NCBI GenBank assembly: GCA_022827185.1
Contig: JAJDTM010000006.1
Location: forward strand, 1-54,787
DNA length: 54,787 nt
DNA from: Candidatus Poribacteria bacterium
Lineage (GTDB): Bacteria; Poribacteria; WGA-4E; WGA-3G
Direction of reading: 5' to 3'
This document shows, piece after piece, positions 1-8,600 of the stretch. Positions within the stretch are counted from its first letter, which is position 1. Each line of letters starts with the position of its first letter. A model generated the notes under the pieces. It ran no database searches. It was not told where the DNA came from and saw only the letters and a program-made list of their open reading frames with translations. A program made the position numbers and the translations under genes.

Positions 1-61
1 GAGAAAGTTGGCAAGTTGTGAAGTGTCGCTAAAGTTAGAAAGTTGAAAGAGGTCTCTTACC

Positions 62-131
62 AACTTTAGAACACTTTGAAACTTTAGAACACGTTACAGA
101 CTTTCTCCGCTTTAGAACACGTTACAGACTT
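62..131. repeat. Tandem 21-bp direct repeats in spacer
   Basis: An exact 21-bp unit starting TTTAGAACACGTTACAG lies at 83-103 and again at 111-131, and a shortened copy (ACTTTAGAACACTTTG) precedes it near 63-78. The block lies downstream of the glycosyltransferase gene, which is on the minus strand. No coding function is visible. Confidence 0.7.
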
Positions 132-135
132 CTTT

Positions 136-160
136 AACTGACAACTGACAACTGATGACT
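136..160. repeat. Heptamer-periodic repeat (copy A)
   Basis: AACTGAC units recur every 7 bases and end in a degenerate unit. The same AACTGN-type heptads occur in copies B to G elsewhere in the window. It lies just beyond the stop codon of the membrane glycosyltransferase gene. Confidence 0.6.
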
Positions 161-166
161 CCTCTG

Positions 167-1687
167 CTACCAATACGTGTAGAGCAGGATTTCCCCAATG
201 ATGAGTTGCGCAACGAGTAAACCGCCGACCCAGTAGAGATCGGACATCGGGCGATCCGTGAGGTGTTTGGCGACAGGGATAACGAAAAACGGCACCATGA
301 AAATCCAGATACGCTCAACTTCCATTGTAAACCAAGTGGAGAATGTAAAATAGAGGAGTGTAATTAGGAAGCCGATAACAAAAGTGTCAACGTTCTCATG
401 CCGTAAAATCCACGGCGTGCGCGGTTGACCAATTTCCCGCTCAGATGAGACGGTCTCCTCCCGCCATTCTCTTATTGTTGAGACCAGCTGCCGGAGCCAG
501 ACGGTTGTTATTGGAAACCCTACACCGATAAGGAAAGCGAATAGGTTGGCAAAACTCAGATGGAAATAACGTCCGATACTCTCATAACCGCTCCCCATGC
601 CCGCTTCGTCTTTTTTGATTGCTGCCAAGAGTGCTTCAATGGGACGGAATCCGGTCAAGACGAAGAGCAAGAGGTAAAATCCGATAAATCCTGAAGCCGC
701 GAACAGCAAAACCTTTAGATACTGCACGAACCGTTGCCGCTCCAATAAGGCGATAACGCACAAAAACACACCGACGACGACTGTCGAATACGTCATAAAC
801 ATCCCGAGCGCGAGGGAGAGACCTGTGAACAGACTGTAAGGACGGAATTCGTGCCATTTCTGATCGGGTACAGTCTCTCGTTCGCGTGCCATATAAAAGA
901 GATAGACACTCAGAATGGGGAAGACACTGAAAGGACCGTCCATTGACGTACCAGTGAACATCACAAAATTGGGGGTTATGAGAAATAGCAGGAGTGCGTA
1001 ACGTGCAACTTTTTTCCCGTAGAGCATTTCCGCGAGCCAATAGATCGGTATCACTGTGAGCGCGGTGAAGAGAATGGAGATTAATGATGCCGAGATCAGA
1101 TTGTAACCGAAGAGTCCGCTAACATGCGATAAGAAAAGCACACCCCCCGGCGGATGCGTACGCGTGTGTCCAGAAAGTGTATCAAACACTTCAGGTTTGC
1201 TATAATCCCGAAGGAAATTGCGGATTCCGAGTTCGTCAACCCGCGGCACATCCCCGTAATACTCCAATGAAGTCCGTGTATACGGTTCTAAGAGCGTTAA
1301 GATCCGCTTTTTCTCGTCTGCTGCCCCAATTTCTCGGTATCCATCACTTTGGGCAATACCGATGTTAATCACGCAGAAAAGTGCAATCGCTATCCAGATT
1401 AAACGTCGATCAGACACTTGCGAATCGAGGCATAGATGGCGGAGATACAAGTAGCACATACATACGACGAGTGCGACAGGTAACGTCCATACGCTGAAGT
1501 CAAAACTCGGTTGGGCGTAAAGTGGCACAACATGACTGTTATATCCGACCGCGCCTAAGTCAAGTCCTGTCTCGCGCATGATATATTTCAAAAACAGATG
1601 GTAAAGACAGAAAAATAACGCGAGCAACCCGATTTGGACGGGTATCGACTGAATCGCCTTTTGGTTGTGCTGCTGTAATTCTTTCAT
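167..1687 (-). CDS. GT39/ArnT-like integral membrane glycosyltransferase
   Basis: This is a polytopic membrane protein of about 506 aa with roughly ten or more hydrophobic segments. The first is near residues 15-35, and several follow after residue 180. A periplasmic-type loop carries THPPGGVLFLSH and is followed by a TSMDGPFSVFPILSVYLFY stretch. This layout is typical of the dolichyl-phosphate-mannose mannosyltransferase/ArnT superfamily (GT39, GT83), which moves sugars from polyprenyl-phosphate donors to acceptors on the outer face of the inner membrane. I chose the ATG at 1687 rather than the upstream TTG at 1693: an AAGG lies about 7 bases before it, and the TTG overlaps the ispG stop. 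It sits 2 bp after ispG and is probably co-transcribed with it, which would link an isoprenoid precursor enzyme with a polyprenyl-phosphate-dependent transferase. Substrate is unknown. Confidence 0.7.
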   Translation of the reverse strand: MKELQQHNQKAIQSIPVQIGLLALFFCLYHLFLKYIMRETGLDLGAVGYNSHVVPLYAQPSFDFSVWTLPVALVVCMCYLYLRHLCLDSQVSDRRLIWIAIALFCVINIGIAQSDGYREIGAADEKKRILTLLEPYTRTSLEYYGDVPRVDELGIRNFLRDYSKPEVFDTLSGHTRTHPPGGVLFLSHVSGLFGYNLISASLISILFTALTVIPIYWLAEMLYGKKVARYALLLFLITPNFVMFTGTSMDGPFSVFPILSVYLFYMARERETVPDQKWHEFRPYSLFTGLSLALGMFMTYSTVVVGVFLCVIALLERQRFVQYLKVLLFAASGFIGFYLLLFVLTGFRPIEALLAAIKKDEAGMGSGYESIGRYFHLSFANLFAFLIGVGFPITTVWLRQLVSTIREWREETVSSEREIGQPRTPWILRHENVDTFVIGFLITLLYFTFSTWFTMEVERIWIFMVPFFVIPVAKHLTDRPMSDLYWVGGLLVAQLIIGEILLYTYW

Positions 1688-1689
1688 TT

Positions 1690-2820
1690 TCAACCTTCTG
1701 ATGTGTTATCGTTCTGGGATGCCTGTAACTGTTGTGCTGCTTCTAATAACGCGTTTGCTAAAAACTCTGGATTGACCTCGTCTCTCCCACGGAAGGTGCG
1801 AACGCGTTCACCACGCACTTTAAGGACTGCGAGTTCTTTACCGCCCAAGTGGATGCCGACCTCAGCGTTGCGGGTTTCACCGGGGCCGTTGACTTCACAG
1901 CCCATCACCGCTACTTCCATGTTGATGCCGTGTTTCTCCAGCAGTTCCTCAGCAACAGCGACGATATCCTCATAACCGGCATCTGGGTCACCGCGACCAC
2001 AGAATGGACAGGAGACAACGTTGAGCATGTTTTCTGCCATACCGAGTGCGCGTAGGAGTTCTTTCGCTGTTAAGACCTCTTCAACGGGATCCCCGGTAAT
2101 CGAGATACGGATGGTATCACCGATGCCCTCTAATAAAAGTGTACCGATGCCGAGCGTCGATTTGACATGCGCCCGCCGCGGTGTCCCGGCTTCTGTCACA
2201 CCGAGATGTAATGGATACGGAACTTTCGCTGAAAGCTGGCGGTTCGCTTCTATCATCCGAAGCGGATCGCTCGATTTGACGGAGATGGCGATGTCTCTGA
2301 AATCGTGTTCCTCACAGATATTGATGTGCCGCATCGCGCTCTCCACCAACGCCTCGGCTGTCGGTGATGGGTATTTATCCAGCAGATCCTTTTCGAGCGA
2401 TCCCTCATTGACCCCGATACGGATTGGGATATCCGCTGCTTTCGCTGCAGACAGGACCTCTGCAATCCGTTCCTCGTTACCGATATTACCCGGATTGATA
2501 CGGACTTTCGCGACTCCAGCATCTACCGCAGCGAGCGCATATCGGTAGTTGAAGTGGATGTCGGACACTATCGGCACTGATGCGCGTTTTACAATTGAAC
2601 TGAGTGCCTTTGCGTCGGGTGCTTCAGGGACGGCGACGCGGACAATCTGCGCGCCCGCTTCTGCACACCGTTCTACCTGTGCTAACGTGGCATCAACATC
2701 GTGTGTCAGGGTCGTCGTCATCGTCTGGATAGAGATAGGGCTGCCGCCACCGATTGGGACATCTCCTACCATGATTTGCCGTGTAGAACGTTTGTTGGTG
2801 AGCTGTATGAGTTGTTTCAT
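1690..2820 (-). CDS. ispG: 4-hydroxy-3-methylbut-2-enyl-diphosphate synthase IspG
   Basis: The 376-aa product matches the short two-domain bacterial IspG (GcpE). This enzyme reductively dehydrates methylerythritol cyclodiphosphate to HMBPP, the penultimate step of the MEP isoprenoid pathway, in the cytoplasm. The N-terminal TIM barrel starts around GGGSPISIQTMT. The C-terminal iron-sulfur domain has VSCPFCGR with two cluster cysteines, then GCEVNGPGE with the third cysteine and the ligand glutamate. The first pair is CPFC here; CPTC or CPSC is more usual. The ATG at 2820 is the only good start. It is the first gene of a likely two-gene unit with the membrane glycosyltransferase. No convincing promoter was found in the AT-rich 71 bp upstream. 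Confidence 0.95.
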   Translation of the reverse strand: MKQLIQLTNKRSTRQIMVGDVPIGGGSPISIQTMTTTLTHDVDATLAQVERCAEAGAQIVRVAVPEAPDAKALSSIVKRASVPIVSDIHFNYRYALAAVDAGVAKVRINPGNIGNEERIAEVLSAAKAADIPIRIGVNEGSLEKDLLDKYPSPTAEALVESAMRHINICEEHDFRDIAISVKSSDPLRMIEANRQLSAKVPYPLHLGVTEAGTPRRAHVKSTLGIGTLLLEGIGDTIRISITGDPVEEVLTAKELLRALGMAENMLNVVSCPFCGRGDPDAGYEDIVAVAEELLEKHGINMEVAVMGCEVNGPGETRNAEVGIHLGGKELAVLKVRGERVRTFRGRDEVNPEFLANALLEAAQQLQASQNDNTSEG

Positions 2821-2891
2821 ATTTTTTATGCAATAAGTCGTTTTAGACTTAAGAATTTTCGTTATATAATTTCTCTATATTAAAGGATTTA

Positions 2892-3311
2892 TTAGATTCT
2901 GGGGAACCAAGGACTTAAAAAAACAAATGTCCAAATTATAACAACAGCCACAATAGACACCAGAACAGATGGCACCAAAACGACAGGGAATTTTGAGAAC
3001 CCTTCTTCTCCTCTGCTTGGCGCACCAACAAGTGCTGCAAGAAACCCAAAAATAATAAACCAACCGATAACAAGGATTAAAAGTAATGCAAGTCCTATTC
3101 CTATTTCGCCTTCTGGATTCCAATGTGCTTCTATCTCTACTACAATCGCCATCAATAAAGACAAAACGGTTGCTATGCTAATCGCTAAAATAAATTTATA
3201 CTTTTCATACATCTTATCCTTATCCATCCATTTCAAGATAGTGATGATAATAAATAGTGTTCCGAGTAGTGATGCAAGCAAAAGCAAAATTATCTCTAGC
3301 ACTTTTCTCAC
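2892..3311 (-). CDS. Hypothetical four-helix membrane protein
   Basis: The 139-aa product is very hydrophobic, with about four membrane segments at roughly residues 5-27, 42-61, 73-98 and 110-132. A charged cytoplasmic-type loop (KWMDKDKMYEKYK) follows helix 1. Translation starts at GTG (3311). There is no strong Shine-Dalgarno sequence, but the preceding 44-aa gene ends only 9 bp upstream, so translational coupling is possible. I do not recognise the family. Base composition is AT-richer than its neighbours ispG and hisC. Confidence 0.6.
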   Translation of the reverse strand: MRKVLEIILLLLASLLGTLFIIITILKWMDKDKMYEKYKFILAISIATVLSLLMAIVVEIEAHWNPEGEIGIGLALLLILVIGWFIIFGFLAALVGAPSRGEEGFSKFPVVLVPSVLVSIVAVVIIWTFVFLSPWFPRI

Positions 3312-3320
3312 CTAATTGTC

Positions 3321-3455
3321 TTACCCAGTCTCCGCGGGGCAGTGATGTATGAAGTATTTAGTTTTCTTGTCTGATGTTTTTCTGGATGCTCTCAAGCTGT
3401 TTTCAATAGTATCAAGTCGCTTAAAGACAACTTGTTGAAATTCTTGATCGGTCAT
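3321..3455 (-). CDS. Small 44-aa protein, MTxQEFQ-type coiled coil
   Basis: A 44-codon frame starts at ATG (3455) after an AGAAGGGA Shine-Dalgarno and stops 9 bp before the membrane protein gene. Its start, MTDQEFQQVVFKRLDTIEN, has the heptad pattern of small coiled-coil proteins that begin MTNxEFQ..VLxxLD. Those are usually longer, so this may be a shortened relative whose basic tail (KTSDKKTKY) replaces the coiled coil. Good ribosome binding site and coupling to the next gene favour it being real. Function is unknown. Confidence 0.5.
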   Translation of the reverse strand: MTDQEFQQVVFKRLDTIENSLRASRKTSDKKTKYFIHHCPAETG

Positions 3456-3521
3456 TTCCCTTCTCTTTTTTTCTTAATATCCTCCAATCCGTAACGTTGC
3501 AAAATTCCAAGTCCAAAACGA

Positions 3522-4613
3522 CTAATTCCGTTTTTTTATTACTTTTAAAGCCTCTATGAATCTCTCATTTTCCTGCTGTGTCCCGATTGTCACACGCACT
3601 GCATCTGGATAGCCGTAACCTGCTATTGGACGCACAATGACACCTTTTCTCAGAAGTGCATCAGCGACATCTGATCCTGATTGATCGACGTGCAACATGA
3701 TGAAATTGCCTTCCGTTTCGACATAACGTAGTCCCATGCTGTCAAACGCCTTATAGAGGAACGCTTTCCCGGTTGCATTGCTTTTCTGGCTTTCCTTAAC
3801 GTGCGCGGTATCTTTCAGTGCGGCGCGTGCTGCTGCTTGTCCTACCAAACTGCAGTTGAACGGCTGTCGTACCCGATTCAAGGTTTCTACCAATGGAGGT
3901 GGCGCGATACCGTAGCCAATGCGTAATCCAGCGAGTCCGTAAATTTTGGAAAACGTTCGGGTGATGATGAAGTTGCGTCCTTCCAGCACATAAGACAACG
4001 TCTGCGGATAATCCGAACGGGCGACATATTCATAATAGGCTTCGTCAAACACAACGAGTACATCGTCAGGCACTTGTTCCATAAACGCTGCTGTTTCCTC
4101 TGCTGTGACCATCGTTCCAGTCGGGTTATTCGGATTCGCGATGAAGATAACCTTTGTTTTATCAGTGATCGCCGCTGCCATAGCAGGGAGATCGTGTGTA
4201 TCATTCACCATCGGCACGACAACCGCTGTTGCACTACACAACTTTGTTACAAGACTATAGACGACAAACGCACCCGCCGCGTAGATAACTTCATCGTCCG
4301 GTGCAAGGTATGCCTCAGCGACCAACTGCAGCACATCGTTTGAACCGTTCCCCAAAATCAGAGACTCAGGCGAAATACCGAGATGTTGCGCGAGGTCACT
4401 TTTGAGATAGTAGGCGTTACCGTCGGGGTAGAGATGCACCTGCGTAGCACTTTCAGCAATCGCCTGCACTGCTAACGGCGATGGACCCAATGGGTTTTCA
4501 TTGGATGCCAATTTGATAATATCGGTGATACCCAACTCGCGCTGGACTTCTTCAATCGGTTTACCGCCTTGATACGGTTGAATCGTGTCAATACTCGGTT
4601 TCGGTTTTAGCAT
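3522..4613 (-). CDS. hisC: Histidinol-phosphate aminotransferase HisC
   Basis: The 363-aa product is a fold-type I PLP aminotransferase of the HisC family. It converts imidazole-acetol phosphate and glutamate to histidinol phosphate in histidine biosynthesis. Visible signatures are ASNENPLGPSP near residue 37, FIANPNNPTG near 160, DEAYYEY near 190 and the PLP-lysine motif TRTFSKIYGLAGLRIGYG near 218-235. The C-terminal part, VIVRPIAGYGYPDAVRVTIGT, contains the substrate arginine region. The length is normal. It stands apart from other his genes. A promoter-like TATAAT with an extended TG lies about 60 bp upstream. HisC-like enzymes can also act on aromatic amino acids, so specificity is inferred. 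Confidence 0.93.
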   Translation of the reverse strand: MLKPKPSIDTIQPYQGGKPIEEVQRELGITDIIKLASNENPLGPSPLAVQAIAESATQVHLYPDGNAYYLKSDLAQHLGISPESLILGNGSNDVLQLVAEAYLAPDDEVIYAAGAFVVYSLVTKLCSATAVVVPMVNDTHDLPAMAAAITDKTKVIFIANPNNPTGTMVTAEETAAFMEQVPDDVLVVFDEAYYEYVARSDYPQTLSYVLEGRNFIITRTFSKIYGLAGLRIGYGIAPPPLVETLNRVRQPFNCSLVGQAAARAALKDTAHVKESQKSNATGKAFLYKAFDSMGLRYVETEGNFIMLHVDQSGSDVADALLRKGVIVRPIAGYGYPDAVRVTIGTQQENERFIEALKVIKKRN

Positions 4614-4674
4614 AGTGTCTTTTGTGTCTCAATTCGTCTGTATCTTGTCTATTGATGTGCCTATGCACAATTCT

Positions 4675-4701
4675 ATTATAGCACACCTCCCCTTTTTTCA
4701 A
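4675..4701 (-). promoter_or_regulatory. Extended -10 promoter for hisC
   Basis: On the minus strand TATAAT (4680-4675) is preceded by TGTGC, giving an extended -10. A TTGAAA (4701-4696) lies 15 bp further upstream, a short spacer that the extended -10 could tolerate. The start codon of hisC is about 62 bp downstream. Confidence 0.5.
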
Positions 4702-4717
4702 AAAGGAAATTTCGGGT

Positions 4718-4757
4718 ATTAGCCGTCAGCCATCAGCCGTCGGCTGTCAGCAGTCGG
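4718..4757. repeat. Heptamer-periodic inverted repeat (copy B)
   Basis: AGCCGTC, AGCCATC and AGCCGT units recur every 7 bases. They are followed by the opposite orientation (CGGCTGTCAGCAGTCGG), so the copy is a short hairpin-forming pair of arms. The unit matches copy C inside the second TPR gene. The 417 bp between hisC and the VOC gene otherwise hold only promoters and one REP-like palindrome. Confidence 0.6.
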
Positions 4758-4834
4758 GATTTAGATATCTTCCTACGCAGAGTCATTCAATTGTCACATA
4801 ATTTCGATTTGTCGCGTAAAGTACTCCCCTGTAG

Positions 4835-4870
4835 GAGCGAGTGTTTTTGCTGGGGTGTTTCTTGTCGCTC
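4835..4870. repeat. REP-like palindrome
   Basis: GAGCGA (4835-4840) and TCGCTC (4865-4870) form an inverted pair in the setting CTGTAGGAGCGA...TCGCTCGCGAT. This resembles the extragenic palindromes known from several Gram-negative genomes. Only one copy was noticed in this window. Confidence 0.4.
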
Positions 4871-4938
4871 GCGATCCGTCAGCGAGAATGTCTGAAAAAA
4901 ACGAAAACTGAATGACTCTGCTTCCTACGAGAGATATG

Positions 4939-4967
4939 TTGACATTCAAATAGTGCTTGTGTAAAAT
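4939..4967 (+). promoter_or_regulatory. Sigma-70-type promoter for the VOC gene
   Basis: TTGACA at 4939-4944, a 17-bp spacer, and TAAAAT at 4962-4967. This is an almost consensus housekeeping promoter about 64 bp before the start codon of the VOC protein. Confidence 0.7.
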
Positions 4968-5030
4968 AGAGTGCGATTCCAACAAGATTTCGACTCATCC
5001 AGTTCTTCTTACCAAAAAGGAGTGACAACA

Positions 5031-5435
5031 ATGGCATTTTTGAGACACATCGCACTACGGACGAGGGATATGGAAGCGTCTCGTCGATTTTATGAAACCA
5101 TCGGTTTTGAATTTGTCGGTTACCGAGGCCGTGGTGGACTTGACCTCTCCGACGGCACACTGAACATGACGATTCTCCAATATAACGGCGAGGAACGGGC
5201 AGCGTTTGCGGAAGGCACAGAATTTATCCATTTCGGCATCATCGTTGAAGATTTGGCAAGCATCTACAACACGCTTCGCGAGGGCGGATTTGAGTTGCTG
5301 ATGGATAACGTGAAGAAAGGCGACGATATTAGTGCTGGTAAAGCACCTGAACGCTCTTTCAAGGTATCAGATCCAGATGGCAACGTTGTCGATATTACCT
5401 GCGCTACAGATGAGTGGCGAGGTGTAAAAGTATGA
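5031..5435 (+). CDS. VOC-family (glyoxalase/dioxygenase-like) protein
   Basis: The 134-aa product has the paired beta-alpha-beta-beta-beta layout of the vicinal oxygen chelate superfamily. HIALRTRDMEASRRFYETIGFEF opens the first half and FIHFGIIVEDLASIYNTLREGG opens the second, ending in SDPDGNVVDIT. Likely metal ligands are H6 in the first motif, H66 in FIHFG, and the glutamate/aspartate positions that close each half. Members include lactoylglutathione lyases, extradiol dioxygenases and resistance proteins, so the reaction cannot be set from sequence. ATG 5031 was chosen over an upstream frame start because AAAGGAGTG lies 8 bases before it. It appears monocistronic, with its own strong promoter. 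Confidence 0.85.
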   Translation: MAFLRHIALRTRDMEASRRFYETIGFEFVGYRGRGGLDLSDGTLNMTILQYNGEERAAFAEGTEFIHFGIIVEDLASIYNTLREGGFELLMDNVKKGDDISAGKAPERSFKVSDPDGNVVDITCATDEWRGVKV

Positions 5436-5454
5436 AAATTTAATGTATTATATC

Positions 5455-5564
5455 ATCCAAGTTCGCTTAGAAAAATAAAGGTTATGGGTAATTTGGAACC
5501 CTGAGCTTCATTTAACCCATACGCTTGCACCTAAACCACGTTTTTTTAAGGTAGCAACTTGGAT
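5455..5564. repeat. Nested inverted repeat in spacer
   Basis: ATCCAAGTT (5455-5463) pairs exactly with AACTTGGAT (5556-5564), and inside it TATGGGT (5483-5489) pairs with ACCCATA (5515-5521). The block forms a two-level hairpin of about 110 bases between the VOC gene and the ECF sigma gene. It could be a structured RNA, a small MITE or a transcription barrier. Confidence 0.45.
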
Positions 5565-5620
5565 CACAGGTCGAATCTCAATCCTCCTAATCCAAACAAA
5601 CTCCTACTCTTGCAGAATTA

Positions 5621-5648
5621 TGCAACCGTTTCACCCCTAAGTAGCGTC
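5621..5648 (+). promoter_or_regulatory. ECF-type promoter before the sigma-WD40 gene
   Basis: TGCAACC (5621-5627), a 17-bp spacer, then CGTC (5645-5648). The pattern fits ECF promoters, which pair an AAC-containing -35 with a CGT/CGA-type -10. The predicted transcript would start about 20 bases before the ATG at 5674. The same box pair occurs at 11769 and 41050. Because the downstream gene encodes an ECF sigma factor, autoregulation is likely. Confidence 0.6.
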
Positions 5649-5673
5649 CTTATAGCACTATCGGAGGTGACTT

Positions 5674-8600
5674 ATGAACAATACGGATACAGCATTAATT
5701 CATCGCACCCTCGACGGTGATGATAACGCCTTCGCTGAACTTGTGAAAAAATATCAGAAACAGGTTCACGCGCTTATCTGGCGGAAAATGGGTGATTTCC
5801 ACATCGCCGAGGAACTCACACAGGATGTATTCCTGAAAGCCTATCAGAGGTTAGCGACACTGAAGAAGCCACAGAGTTTTGCGAGTTGGCTCTATGTGAT
5901 TGCCTCGAATGACAGTAGCACGTGGCTGCGTAAAAAGCGGTTGTGGACGCAGTCATTAGAGGACACCAGTGGTACGCAGCTCGAAAAGGCGACGTATTCT
6001 GGATACGTTATTGCGGAAAATGAGCGAGCAGCGGCGGAAGCACAGCGCGATGTCGTTAAAAAACTGCTGGCGAAACTGCAGGAGAGTGAAAGAACTGTCA
6101 TGACACTCTATTATTTCGGAGAGATGACATGCAGAGAGATTAGCGAGTTTTTAGGTGTGTCGGTGGGCGCGATTAAGAGTCGTCTCGACCGCGCGCGGCA
6201 CCGCTTAGAGAAGGAGGAACCGATGATTCGAGAAGCATTAGAACATTTCCAACTCACGCCGCACCTCACGGAGAATATTATGCGGGAGATCGCGCGTACC
6301 AAGCCGATCGCACCGTCTGGGGGTAAACCGTTCGTGCCGTGGGCTATTGTTGCCTCCACAGTCGCAGCGGTATTTCTAATGTTAGGCATCGGCAATCATC
6401 AATACGCAATCCATTTTCAGCAACCCTATAGTTTCGATGCGACTTCAGATATGACCGTTGAACTCATTGAGGCACCGCTTGTCGCGAACCTTGTGTCCAA
6501 ATCGAATGCACGGACACAACTTGGAAACGCCAACGCGCCGAATCAGAGCAACACACCTAAACAGCAACCCAGTGATGCCCCTGCGTTATATGCAGAAGCA
6601 CAGACAGACGAAATAACCAAAGATTATACACAGTGGGCACTTCCAAAAGAGGCAAAAAAGCGCTTCGGAAAGGGCAGTATCAACGCACTTCAATTTTCAC
6701 CAGATGGCACACAACTCGCGGTAGGGAGTAAAATCGGTATATGGCTCTACGATGTGGAAACAGGTAAAGAACTATCGTTGTTTGAGGGGATGTGTCAATC
6801 CCTTGCCTTTTCGCCCGATGGACACTTTCTTGCCAGCGGTGGCGGTAGGTTCCGCGGAAAGGAACTCCAGTTGTGGGAGATCGCTACCGGTCAGAAAGTA
6901 CCACTCATTGATGGCCAACCTTCTGCATCAGCGTTACGGTTCTCTGAAGATGGCGAAACGCTTGTCAGTTTGGGTAACCAAGGAGACTCAATTGGCACAT
7001 TGGATGTTAAGACCAGACGTGGGAATGTAATGAATATCAAAGAACGCTCTGGGGATGAGACAGAGCATAGACATACTCCTGAACTCTACGCACTCACGCA
7101 TGATAAATTTGCTGTTGGAGGAACGGAGGGGAAGATTGAGTTGTGGAACACAACAACAGGCAAAAAATTATTTACTCTCAGAGGACATCCAGAGAAGATT
7201 CAGGTGCCGCCATTTGAGGTGATAGATGAAAAACTTCAGGTAGAGTTAATTCCAATGGATCAGGTGAACTTTGTCTCGGCATTGGCATTTTCATTCGATG
7301 GCACACTACTCGCCAGTGGCAGTGCGGATACAACCGTGCGATTGTGGGATACTGGCACCAGTAACGAAGTCGCTATCCTTCAAAAACACACCGGTTTTAT
7401 AAACGTGTTAGCATTCTCTCCGAACGGAAAAATGCTTGCCAGTGGAAGCACCGATAAGACCGTGATGCTGTGGGATACGGGTACCGGGGAATTGCTCACG
7501 ACGCTCACCGGGCATATCAACAGTATTAACACATTAGCATTTTCACCGGACGGTAGTACACTTGCAAGTGGGAGCACAGACGGCACAATTCGGTTCTGGA
7601 ATACAGAAACCGGAGATTTGTTACCTCCCCGTATCACAGAACACACGAAGTGGGTGAAAGTAGCATTCTCTAAAGATGATACTACGCTTGCAGGTGTCAA
7701 CTTTAAGGGGGTAATTACCTTTTGGGATCTGAAAACATTGCTAAAAACTGGTTCTCAAACCATAGGAGATCCGGATTTCTTAATGATTTCGGCGTTTTCG
7801 CCCGATGGAACAAAATTTGCCAGTATAGCCGGAACGGGTACTACGTGGGTATCAGACCAGGTGATTCGCTTGATTGATGTTAGTACAGGACACGAGTTGG
7901 CGAGTTTGGCGGAACCAAGTGGCGGTGCTGTCTCACATCTGACCTTTGCACCTGATGGAAAAACGGTAGCCTACGGCAGGTCGCACAAAATTATCTTGCA
8001 GAATATAGAAACAGGGAAAAGTCTCGATATATCTCTCTTAGATGAAAACAATGTCGAAAATAATCATCACAACGCGAATGTAAAGGATGTTTTAGAAATC
8101 CCACCAGGTTTTTTGGTACTCCCACAAGGTGTGATGCCACATCAAATACCTCAAATTAGCACTTTCGCATTTTCTCCAGACGGCAGAAAACTGGTCAGTG
8201 GAACTCTGGGAGGAAAGGTTCAGATGTGGAACTCGGAAACTGGGGATCCCTTGGCTCCTCTCCTTCCAGGGGAGGATCCTGATAATGGAACTGCAAGAAA
8301 GGAACTTGACAATTTTATCATTACGTATCAGGAGCCTATTATAGCATTAGCATTCTCTCCAGATGGTGTCTTGCTTGCTGTGGGAAGTAATAAACGAATC
8401 CGCATGATGGGAAGCCAGAAACAAACTCGCCTCAAGGAAGTACCTCACGGGAGCACAGCATTAGTATTTTCACCAGATAATACTATGCTGATTACTGGAC
8501 TTAGGTTCGGTGGCATTGAGCTGTGGGATTTAGCAACGGGCGACAAACTTACCACACTTGATGGACATACAGAACAGGTGGAGACACTGAAATTTTCGCC

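Noticed and set aside
2021..2548. 175-codon plus-strand frame over ispG
   Set aside because: It is antisense to a strongly conserved ispG and shows no family features.
4794..4985. 63-codon minus-strand frame before the VOC gene
   Set aside because: It spans a REP-like palindrome and a consensus promoter, and it has no ribosome site or family resemblance.
4971..5030. Longer N-terminus for the VOC protein
   Set aside because: The extension (serine-rich, no family match) overlaps the promoter region, and a good AAAGGAG site precedes the ATG at 5031.
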